Made by a program: the position numbers and the translations under genes
Shown here: in pieces, positions 1 to 5,277 of the stretch
How the letters are laid out: every line of letters starts with the position of its first letter
Numbering within the stretch: the first letter of the stretch is position 1
Assembly: GCA_026394095.1 (NCBI GenBank)
Contig: JAPKYY010000436.1
Coordinates: forward strand, 1 to 5,287
DNA: 5,287 nucleotides
Reading direction: 5' to 3'
DNA from: Acidobacteriota bacterium
GTDB taxonomy: Bacteria; Acidobacteriota; Terriglobia; Bryobacterales; Bryobacteraceae
Notes under the pieces: generated by a model
The model's database searches: none
The model's input: the letters and a program-made list of their open reading frames with translations, nothing else
Told to the model about the DNA's origin: nothing

Positions 1-486
1 ACTACGACGCAGCAGGCAACCAGATCCGCATCGGAGCGATGAACCTCACCTACGACGGCGAAGGCCGTGTAGCCGGAGCAACCAACACCGGTTCCGGTGT
101 CGTGACCTACGACTACGATGCCGCAGACAAACGTGTAAGGTCGACCGTAAGCGGAGTCTCGACGGTCTATGTCTACGAGGCAAGCGGCGAACTCGCAGCC
201 GAGTACGGCGTCGGTTCAGGCACGAGCGGGCCAGAATTCCTGACCGGCGATCACCTCGGCAGCGTGCGGCTGGTGACAGACGGAGCGGGAGCAGTGAAGC
301 AGCGCCGCGATTACGGCCCCTTTGGCGAAGAACTTGAGACCGCAAGCAGAACAGCAATCCTGGGCTACGGAACAGGCGGCCAGCGGCATCGGTTCACCGG
401 CAAAGAGAGAGATTTAGAGACGGGCCTCGATTACTTCGGGGCTCGGTACTTGGCGAGTGCTCAGGGGCGTTGGACCAGCCCTGATG
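1..486 (+). repeat. Direct repeat, Rhs core copy A (partner at 2834-3319)
   Basis: Position 1 aligns with 2834 and position 486 with 3319 at a constant offset of 2833, with no indel. Counting by eye gives 36 mismatches in 486 bases (about 93% identity). The match stops abruptly after the codons for GRWTSPD, where the two genes change to unrelated tips. The left end is the window edge, so the true repeat may be longer. Such long identical stretches are where homologous recombination between Rhs modules would occur. Confidence 0.97.
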
Positions 487-1148
487 CTCCGTTTGCGGAC
501 CATCAATTGGAGGATCCACAAAGTTGGAGCCTGTATGGGTATGTCCGAAACAACCCAATGAAGTTTATCGATACCAATGGTCGCGCCAAGGTCATTTTTG
601 ATGGAAAGGACAAAACCATAAAGCTCTTCGACAAAGATGGCAATCAAATTGGAACTTGGGATGCAGGAAATGTGGTTTCGTCGGAGGTGTCCCTCGGTCG
701 GCTAGTCGATGGTGACTATGCGTTTTTGGATACTAAGGCTCCTCATACCCATGGACAAGAGAAGGATCCCAATGATAAGAACCCTGATTCAACTAAGCGA
801 ATTTTGAAGGATAGTGAAAACGGACCATTTGGGGTCTATGGTATCTTCCGCCTCAAGACTTTCAACGCGGAATCAGATGGAGAATCTCACAGTGGAGTGG
901 GATTACATTCAGGGCGAGCCAACAAGGGGTGTCAAGCTGCTACTCTTGGCTGCGTAAGAACTGGTGATGCTGCAATGAAAAAAATCAAGGAAACTGCGGA
1001 AGGAGGCGATCCTCTCACTGTTTTGACAGTCCAGAATAATAGGACTAAAGCCGATGCACAAGCTACTAAGGCGACAAGTGACGCAAAAGCCTCAGCGGGC
1101 GGAGACAAAAAACCAAGCAAAGTCAAGAAAGTTGCACCAAATCAATGA
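1..1148 (+). CDS. Rhs protein, C-terminal part, with L,D-transpeptidase-like toxin tip (5' end outside window)
   Basis: The reading frame is open from the first complete codon at position 3, so the gene starts upstream; the ATG at 39 is internal. Positions 3-486 encode the end of the Rhs core, with YD repeats (YDGEGR, YDYDAADKR), the conserved GDHLGSVRLVTD block, the RDYGPFGEE block and FTGKERD..TGLDYFGARY, ending in GRWTSPD. Such cores form a shell that encloses a C-terminal toxin. The tip has a linker (DPQSW..YGYVRNNP, then IDTNG), followed by a domain at about 588-1030. It begins KVIFDGKDKTIKLF, includes VDGDYAF, and contains LHSG (His at 906-908) and TLGCVR (Thr 942-944, Cys 951-953, Arg 957-959). 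This resembles the His...[ST]xGC active site of YkuD or DUF2778/Tlde1-like L,D-transpeptidases, which act on peptidoglycan; the usual His of SHGC is Leu here. I infer a cell-wall-targeting toxin. An Ala/Lys-rich tail ends the protein. The Rhs assignment is firm, the toxin class fairly likely. Confidence 0.85.
   Translation, partial: YDAAGNQIRIGAMNLTYDGEGRVAGATNTGSGVVTYDYDAADKRVRSTVSGVSTVYVYEASGELAAEYGVGSGTSGPEFLTGDHLGSVRLVTDGAGAVKQRRDYGPFGEELETASRTAILGYGTGGQRHRFTGKERDLETGLDYFGARYLASAQGRWTSPDAPFADHQLEDPQSWSLYGYVRNNPMKFIDTNGRAKVIFDGKDKTIKLFDKDGNQIGTWDAGNVVSSEVSLGRLVDGDYAFLDTKAPHTHGQEKDPNDKNPDSTKRILKDSENGPFGVYGIFRLKTFNAESDGESHSGVGLHSGRANKGCQAATLGCVRTGDAAMKKIKETAEGGDPLTVLTVQNNRTKADAQATKATSDAKASAGGDKKPSKVKKVAPNQ
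1145..1148 (+). promoter_or_regulatory. ATGA stop-start overlap coupling toxin and immunity genes
   Basis: The ATG of the exported immunity gene (1145-1147) shares bases with the TGA stop of the Rhs gene (1146-1148). With no clear Shine-Dalgarno just upstream, ribosomes finishing the toxin probably reinitiate here. This would tie immunity production to toxin production. Confidence 0.7.
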
Positions 1149-1642
1149 AGTTGATTCTTCTACTGTCAGTCCTAATTGTTGCCTTGGTGATGAGTTCGGC
1201 TGAGCACTCAACCAAGTCACCCGAGCACTTTCTTGCTGGATTTAACATTTATCGATTGCCCTCGGAGGCCCAACTCATTGCCAAGTTCGGGAAACCCAGC
1301 TCTCGGCAAGTCAGGAGCGAGGAAGGCAGCGTGGAACTAACTTGGGTGAATGCTGGCTGCCATTTGAGAATTGTTACTGTATTGGAAATAGATGGGTTCA
1401 CGGTGAAAGCAATTGAGGTCAGTGGGCCACGCTCATGTCAATTTCAAACCGGTCTAGGAGCACGATTAGGAGACTCAATCGAACGAGTTTCCCGGTTGTA
1501 TGGTGTTTCTAGCAAGAGCCTTAGAGAAGCAAATCTTAGTTTCAGGAAAGCCACAATTTTGTTTCAAGATGAAACCCAACTATATTTGTCCTTTTCGTCG
1601 AAAGGCTTGTTGACTGCGATTCGATTAGTGAGTTCTGACTGA
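1145..1642 (+). CDS. Predicted exported immunity protein for the L,D-transpeptidase-like Rhs tip
   Basis: A 165-aa protein whose ATG overlaps the stop codon of the upstream Rhs gene (ATGA), implying translational coupling. No strong Shine-Dalgarno is visible before the start, which fits coupling. The N terminus is a textbook Sec signal peptide: Lys2, a hydrophobic run from Leu3 to Met16, then SSA before Glu20, giving a likely signal peptidase I site after Ala19. The mature part has only two cysteines (Cys72 and Cys98), which could form a disulfide in the periplasm. It contains two segments of similar style, SEAQLIAKFGKPSS followed by ELTW, and LGDSIERVSRLYGVSS. This 'G..S...V...YG' pattern is reminiscent of BamE/BLIP-like folds, but I do not recognise a named family. 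The immunity role is inferred from position immediately after a toxin tip and from export to the compartment where a peptidoglycan enzyme would act. It could instead be an unrelated small periplasmic protein. Confidence 0.75.
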   Translation: MKLILLLSVLIVALVMSSAEHSTKSPEHFLAGFNIYRLPSEAQLIAKFGKPSSRQVRSEEGSVELTWVNAGCHLRIVTVLEIDGFTVKAIEVSGPRSCQFQTGLGARLGDSIERVSRLYGVSSKSLREANLSFRKATILFQDETQLYLSFSSKGLLTAIRLVSSD

Positions 1643-1653
1643 TGTCGTCAGTG

Positions 1654-1707
1654 GAAGTCACCAGATAGGATGAGGAAGTTACCAGAAAGTTACCAGGAAG
1701 TTACCAG
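1654..1707 (+). repeat. Short tandem repeat, 11-bp unit GAAGTTACCAG
   Basis: Three adjacent 11-bp units lie at 1675-1685, 1686-1696 (AAAGTTACCAG) and 1697-1707. A fourth, diverged unit (GAAGTCACCAG) lies at 1654-1664, 21 bp before the second. The array starts 11 bp after the immunity stop codon and runs directly into the ~60-bp repeat at 1703. The unit length close to one helical turn is noted, but no function is claimed. Confidence 0.85.
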
Positions 1708-1764
1708 CCTGATGCGTCCCTATGCATTTCATTGGATTTTTTGCAATTTTTCCACGAGTCATCC
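1703..1764 (+). repeat. Intergenic repeat shared between modules, copy 1
   Basis: The segment starting ACCAGCCTGATG, followed by TGCATTT, TTGG, TTTTTTGCA and ending near CATCC, aligns with 5216-5277 over about 60 bases, with roughly three quarters or more of the positions matching. Both copies lie downstream of an immunity gene. This copy lies about 150-200 bp upstream of the broken left end of the second Rhs core. It has no coding potential. Confidence 0.8.
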
Positions 1765-1916
1765 CTAGCGTGCTTTTTCAATCCAATATTTCACCCCTGT
1801 AGCTAACTCTTTCATAAAGAACTCTTTACGCAGATTTGGTTCGCCATCTGCGATTGTAATCTTTCCCCGCTCCGCCGCCTAAATTTCTCAAAAAGCGCCA
1901 AGGGACAGGTCAATTT

Positions 1917-2052
1917 CAAGTCAACACCCCTTCTGGCCAGGCCCTTATGCCGTCGCGCCCGCACCTTCACCTACAACAACCTCGGCTGGCTCCTCACCGC
2001 AACCAACCCCGAATCCGGCACCATCACCTACGATCACGACGCCAACAGCAAG
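1917..2052 (+). pseudogene. Frameshifted 5' extension of the second Rhs core, no start codon
   Basis: In the frame of the Rhs gene that follows, positions 1957-2052 translate to ARTFTYNNLGWLLTATNPES followed by GTITYDHDANSK, which is ordinary YD-repeat sequence continuing straight into the downstream gene. No start codon exists for it. Just upstream, the other frame (1917-1955) reads QVNTPSGQALMPS, and 'TPSGQ' followed by 'RTFTY' is a typical Rhs word order. The homology therefore seems to switch frame by one base near 1950-1956. Upstream of about 1917 nothing Rhs-like is visible. I read this as the broken left end of a displaced Rhs fragment. The frameshift part rests on recall of Rhs sequence style and is less certain than the missing start. 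Confidence 0.5.
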
Positions 2053-4002
2053 GTGATCAGCCGCACCTCAGCCGACAACTCCATCGTCACAATGAACTAC
2101 GATGCCCTCGGCCGCATCATCCGAAAAACCTTCACCGGCCCCCGAACCAGCTCCCCGCAAACCTTCTGCTATGACGGCGATACCTACATCGGCTCCGACT
2201 GCGCAGTCGGCACCGTCCTGAACGGCCTCGGCCGCATGACCGAAGCCCGCAACGATGTCTCGTCGACGAAGTACTTAAGCTTCGATGCCGTCGGCAGAAT
2301 CAAGCAGAGTCAGCAGACCACCGGCACCAGCGGCCCGCATCTCTTCGCCTATTCCTACAACCTGGCAGGCATGCGCGAGCAGATGACAATGCCCTCCACA
2401 CGCGTCGTCAACACCACCTACGACGCAATGGGCCGCGTCAGCGGAGCCAACTGGGGCACCGCCCCCCGCAGCATTACCGGCATCCAGTACTGGGCCAACG
2501 GAGCCCAGAACTTGCTGAACCTCCAATTCGACTATTGCGGCACCGGGCCGCTCATAGAGTGCGCCTCCAACAACGGCAACGTAATCCGGCAACTGAGCAC
2601 AGCAGGCTTGAGTTGGAATCACGGCTATTCGTACGACGGCTGGAACCGCCTAACCGGCTATACCGAAGGCGGCTCAGCGATGGAAGGCTACGGATTCGAC
2701 GAATTCGGCAACCGATGGCTTACCTCGCGAAGCACGGCCCTGCCTGGGCTAACCGGCTTGGCCACAACCTCGAGCTGGTTCAACGCAAAGAACCGCCTGC
2801 TCGACCCAATACAGGCCCCAAATGAATCAACCTACTACGACGCAGCAGGCAACCAGATCCGCATCGGAGCGATGAACCTCACCTACGACGGCGAAGGCCG
2901 TGTAGCCGGGGCAACCAACACCGGTTCCGGTGTCGTGACCTACGACTACGATGCCGCAGACAAACGCGTAAGGTCGACGGTGAGCGGAGTCTCAACGGTT
3001 TATGTCTACGAGGCAAGCGGAGAACTGGCAGCCGAGTACGGCGGCAGCGCAACAACAAGCGGACCAGAATTCCTAACCGGCGATCACCTCGGCAGCGTGC
3101 GGCTCGTGACGGACGGAGCGGGAGCGGTGAAGCAGCGCCGCGATTACGGCCCATTCGGCGAAGAGCTTGAGACCGCAAGCCGAACAGCAATCCTAGGCTA
3201 CGGAACAGGCGGCCAGCGGCATCGGTTCACCGGCAAGGAGAGAGATTTGGAGACCGGTCTCGATTACTTTGGGGCTCGGTATTTGGCGAGTTCTCAGGGC
3301 CGATGGACTAGCCCTGATGAATTTTCCGAAGGTGTCGGTGGAGCGTACGAGGTCGGTGGAGCAAGGCCCACAAAACCAGGCCCGCTTCCTTACGCCAATC
3401 TTGAACTTCCGCAGTCTTTGAACAAATATTCTTACGCCTTGAATAATCCGCTCAGGTATATCGACCCCGATGGTCATTGTGTTGAGGATGCCTGTCTGGC
3501 GGAGGGCGCGGCACTCATCGCTTTAGCCAAGAGTCCAGCGGGTCAGCGATTGTTACAGACGGCCGAAGCGGAGGCACAGCCGCTGTTACGTGCAGGTTCC
3601 CAGATGGCCGGTCAGGCGCTAGCCAAATCGGGCCAGGCATTGGAGCTTTTGGCCCAGCAATTCAATAGCCTCTCCAAGAACACGGAAAGGATTTTGCAAG
3701 GTCAAGCAAATGGTGCTGCTTATAGAGTCCCGGACCTATTGACTAAAGGTGCAAATGGACTTGTGAATTTTGTAGGCGAAGTGAAGGATGTAACCCGGCT
3801 TAATCTAACCAAACAACTTGGAGATCTGTTCAACTATGCCAAAGACCAAGGAACCAGCTTAAATCTTTACGTTCGGAATGGAGCGGCCTTCAGTCAAAAA
3901 CTGCTCCAACAGATCTCAGATACCGGCTCCAAAGTGCACCAATATGTCGATAAAGAATGGGTGGATGTGACAAGCAAGGTACTCAAGGATCTGAAAAGAT
4001 GA
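2053..4002 (+). CDS. Displaced Rhs core with PD-(D/E)xK nuclease-like (Tox-REase-7-like) tip
   Basis: The first usable start in frame is GTG 2053, giving 649 aa; no ATG, GTG or TTG lies between the in-frame stop at 1804-1806 and this codon. No good ribosome binding site precedes it, and Rhs-like protein sequence continues upstream, so this is probably an N-terminally truncated, displaced Rhs gene that may not be translated by itself. Residues about 1-420 carry YD repeats (NYDALGR, TYDAMGR, YSYDGWNR, GFDEFGNR, TYDGEGR) and the Rhs-associated core (GDHLGSVRLVTD, FTGKERD). After GRWTSPD the tip has a new linker with YALNNPLRYIDPDG, then an Ala/Gln/Leu-rich, probably helical stretch (about 475-545), and a terminal domain (about 550-649). 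There, RVPDLL (Asp561), FVGEVKD (Glu576, Lys578) and LTKQLGDLFNYAKDQG (Gln588) match a PD-(D/E)xK endonuclease fold and resemble the Tox-REase-7 toxin family as I recall it. A DNA-cleaving toxin acting in the cytosol is inferred. Confidence 0.8.
   Translation: MISRTSADNSIVTMNYDALGRIIRKTFTGPRTSSPQTFCYDGDTYIGSDCAVGTVLNGLGRMTEARNDVSSTKYLSFDAVGRIKQSQQTTGTSGPHLFAYSYNLAGMREQMTMPSTRVVNTTYDAMGRVSGANWGTAPRSITGIQYWANGAQNLLNLQFDYCGTGPLIECASNNGNVIRQLSTAGLSWNHGYSYDGWNRLTGYTEGGSAMEGYGFDEFGNRWLTSRSTALPGLTGLATTSSWFNAKNRLLDPIQAPNESTYYDAAGNQIRIGAMNLTYDGEGRVAGATNTGSGVVTYDYDAADKRVRSTVSGVSTVYVYEASGELAAEYGGSATTSGPEFLTGDHLGSVRLVTDGAGAVKQRRDYGPFGEELETASRTAILGYGTGGQRHRFTGKERDLETGLDYFGARYLASSQGRWTSPDEFSEGVGGAYEVGGARPTKPGPLPYANLELPQSLNKYSYALNNPLRYIDPDGHCVEDACLAEGAALIALAKSPAGQRLLQTAEAEAQPLLRAGSQMAGQALAKSGQALELLAQQFNSLSKNTERILQGQANGAAYRVPDLLTKGANGLVNFVGEVKDVTRLNLTKQLGDLFNYAKDQGTSLNLYVRNGAAFSQKLLQQISDTGSKVHQYVDKEWVDVTSKVLKDLKR
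2834..3319 (+). repeat. Direct repeat, Rhs core copy B (partner at 1-486)
   Basis: This is the second copy of the 486-bp core segment, inside the displaced Rhs gene. Almost all differences from copy A are synonymous. The exceptions are a five-codon block at 3043-3057 and one Ala/Ser change near 3290. The shared sequence ends at 3319, the tip boundary. Confidence 0.97.
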
Positions 4003-4005
4003 ATT

Positions 4006-4015
4006 GAGGAAAGAG
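4006..4015 (+). promoter_or_regulatory. Ribosome binding site of the second immunity gene
   Basis: The purine-rich GAGGAAAGAG lies between the Rhs stop codon (4000-4002) and ATG 4023. The GAGGA core is about 12 bases from the start codon, slightly long but usable. It supports ATG 4023 and suggests the immunity gene is translated independently of the displaced Rhs frame. Confidence 0.6.
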
Positions 4016-4022
4016 ATAGTCG

Positions 4023-4805
4023 ATGGCAAAGCACGATGAGATTCGCCTTCAAGTTTGGACCGAGCACTTTCTTGGGACCCGGACCAAGGGAGAGACTTTT
4101 ATTGACCTTCTCCAGCGTTTGGACGGTGGTCGATGGGTTCCTGACAAATGGGGTCATTACGAGCCGGTGAGACGGGCCTATGAGGCCAGCGCGAAGGAAG
4201 CGATTCTCACCGCACTGACTGAAAGCCGCGGTGGAAGGATAGCCAATAATATTAACTTCGTCAAGGCTCGGCCTCGCGCTTCTTTTTCTCTGAACGTTTG
4301 GCGATCTAGAGTTGCGGATATGAATAGCATCTATGCCGACTTCGATGCAAAAGCATTCTTGAGTGCTGATGGCTCCACCCGCATAGGCTCGATTGTCGAA
4401 GAGTTGGTTAAGTGGAGCGGTGCGGTCTTTGCCTCAGCGAGACACACGCGGCAGGAACATTGGCGAGTTGCACAGAAGACTCCTAGAGAGCGCCTGCAGG
4501 AAATGGATTGGCTCACCTTTTTGGGCAAGCCTTATGTGGAGTTATTTGGGGGCACGGAGCGCGTGCTCAAGGCCCCATGCCATTCCGTAAAGGAGCTTAG
4601 CGGTGGCTTTGTACTAATGGCGTCAACTCGACCCGATGGCCCTGAAATGACAGATAGCAACGCAACGCTTCTCCGACTTGAAGAATTCCTTGGGGCCGAT
4701 GCGTTTGCGGGAAGAGGGTACCCAGAGGTTCCTTGCCGCGTTCCGATCTTCGATTTGTCAGATACTGTCAAGCTCCCCTTGATTGAGACAAACAGCCACG
4801 AATAA
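4023..4805 (+). CDS. Predicted cytoplasmic immunity protein for the nuclease-like Rhs tip
   Basis: A 260-aa protein starting at ATG 4023, 20 bp after the stop of the Rhs/nuclease gene, with a purine-rich GAGGAAAGAG upstream. There is no signal peptide or membrane segment, so it should stay in the cytosol, where a nuclease toxin would act. The N-terminal half has an aromatic-rich start (VWTEHFLGTRT, RWVPDKWGHYEPVRRAY). The C-terminal half contains DWLTFLGKPYVELFGG, then LKAPCHSVKELSGGFVLMAS, then RLEEFLGADAF. The 'W..F.G.PYVE..G..R.L.AP...V.EL.GG..L' layout recalls immunity proteins of the Imm52 type seen beside polymorphic toxins, but I cannot assign the family with confidence. The role is inferred chiefly from its place directly after a toxin tip and from AT-richer composition shared with that tip. 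It appears to be the last gene of its unit, with a hairpin after the stop. Confidence 0.75.
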   Translation: MAKHDEIRLQVWTEHFLGTRTKGETFIDLLQRLDGGRWVPDKWGHYEPVRRAYEASAKEAILTALTESRGGRIANNINFVKARPRASFSLNVWRSRVADMNSIYADFDAKAFLSADGSTRIGSIVEELVKWSGAVFASARHTRQEHWRVAQKTPRERLQEMDWLTFLGKPYVELFGGTERVLKAPCHSVKELSGGFVLMASTRPDGPEMTDSNATLLRLEEFLGADAFAGRGYPEVPCRVPIFDLSDTVKLPLIETNSHE

Positions 4806-4812
4806 AAGTTGG

Positions 4813-4837
4813 GGTGCGGGACAGCCTGACCCGCACC
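4813..4837 (+). terminator. Hairpin directly after the second immunity gene, possible terminator
   Basis: A perfect 8-bp stem, GGTGCGGG (4813-4820) with CCCGCACC (4830-4837), encloses a 9-base loop and lies 8 bases after the TAA stop. It is not followed at once by a T-run; the nearest is TTTT at about 4852. It is therefore a stem without the classic tail, and termination is only likely from position. Confidence 0.45.
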
Positions 4838-5215
4838 AGCGTCATCCTCCGATTTTCCTCAATGATTTCGCAAGTTTCGCCCCCATTTCCATCCACAGCA
4901 CGCCTACAGACTTCCCGATCAAATCCGGCACAATCCCCCAAGTGGCATGGAATCTGCAACTTGGCACAAAACGCCAAAAGCCCGGATTTTGACCAAATCA
5001 CCGTCGGGACGGGTACATCTGCACCTATCCCAAAATCACCCTGCAGCAGCCTCTCCAAGGGAAACGACAGTCGAAAGCTCGAATCACGGCGGTCCTCATT
5101 ATCAGCATTTTTGACATCTCCTGCCGCCTGCCCCACTCACCTGAGAAATCGCCAGGCCAAGATGTCAGCCTCCCTAACTGAAGTCAATCCTGCCGCCGAA
5201 ACCTTTAAAAAGGCC
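4838..5215 (+). other. Gene-free spacer downstream of module 2
   Basis: About 380 bp with no ORF that resembles a protein family on either strand. It contains a nested inverted repeat at about 4919-4992 and then unremarkable sequence up to the second copy of the ~60-bp repeat. Frames in this stretch are short, and the one long minus-strand frame runs back across the immunity stop codon. Confidence 0.6.
4919..4992. repeat. Nested inverted repeat
   Basis: The outer arms TCAAATCCGG (4919-4928) and CCGGATTTTGA (4982-4992) are complementary except for one extra T. Inside them, CCAAGT (4938-4943) and ACTTGG (4959-4964) form a second stem with a 15-base loop. Both stems could form in one RNA or DNA fold. 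No function is evident. Confidence 0.5.
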
Positions 5216-5277
5216 ACCAGCCTGATGTGTCCCCGTGCATTTTGTTGGCTTTTTTGCATGTTTCTCGAAGCCATCCG
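5216..5277 (+). repeat. Intergenic repeat shared between modules, copy 2
   Basis: This copy begins ACCAGCCTGATG and continues with GTGCATTT, TTGG and TTTTTTGCA before reaching CCATCC. It aligns with 1703-1764. Its right-hand side runs to the window edge, so the full extent is not visible. Confidence 0.8.

Larger units (their letters stand above)
1643..1916 (+). other. Gene-free spacer between module 1 and module 2
   Basis: About 275 bp between the exported immunity gene and the broken Rhs core. It holds the 11-bp tandem repeat and copy 1 of the ~60-bp repeat. The rest (about 1765-1916) is AT-rich, with T-runs and no open frame that looks coding. I see no convincing promoter pair, tRNA or terminator with a clean T-tract. 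Confidence 0.7.

Noticed and set aside
46..357. Minus-strand Arg-rich open frame (and its twin at 2879-3190)
   Set aside because: Both lie opposite the conserved Rhs core repeat. The arginine-rich composition is the usual by-product of reading GC-rich coding DNA backwards, and the twins simply mirror the duplicated core.
1635..1652. Small hairpin around the stop codon of the first immunity gene
   Set aside because: Only 5-bp stems (CTGAC/GTCAG or ACTGA/TCAGT) with no following T-tract; too weak to call a terminator.
1741..1860. AT-rich promoter-like words upstream of the second Rhs core
   Set aside because: No pair of -35 and -10 boxes with good matches and spacing stands out, and the downstream gene lacks a proper start, so a promoter cannot be supported.
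1643..2053. Possible insertion sequence or transposase remnant at the module junction
   Set aside because: No transposase-like frame, terminal inverted repeat or target duplication is visible; the repeats present are direct and short.
1947..2174. 75-aa + strand frame starting MPSRPHLHLQQ
   Set aside because: Beyond about 1956 it is a shifted reading of the YD-repeat sequence, rich in His, Pro, Gln and Arg. Only its first few codons may be genuine, as the frameshifted Rhs remnant.
4783..4992. 69-aa + strand frame after the second immunity gene
   Set aside because: It begins inside the immunity gene in another frame, crosses the hairpin and resembles no protein.
4768..5136. 122-aa minus-strand frame overlapping the end of the second immunity gene
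   Set aside because: It has no recognisable motif, runs across the immunity stop codon and the hairpin, and has no clear ribosome binding site. It is most likely chance, although a small gene cannot be fully excluded without homologues.
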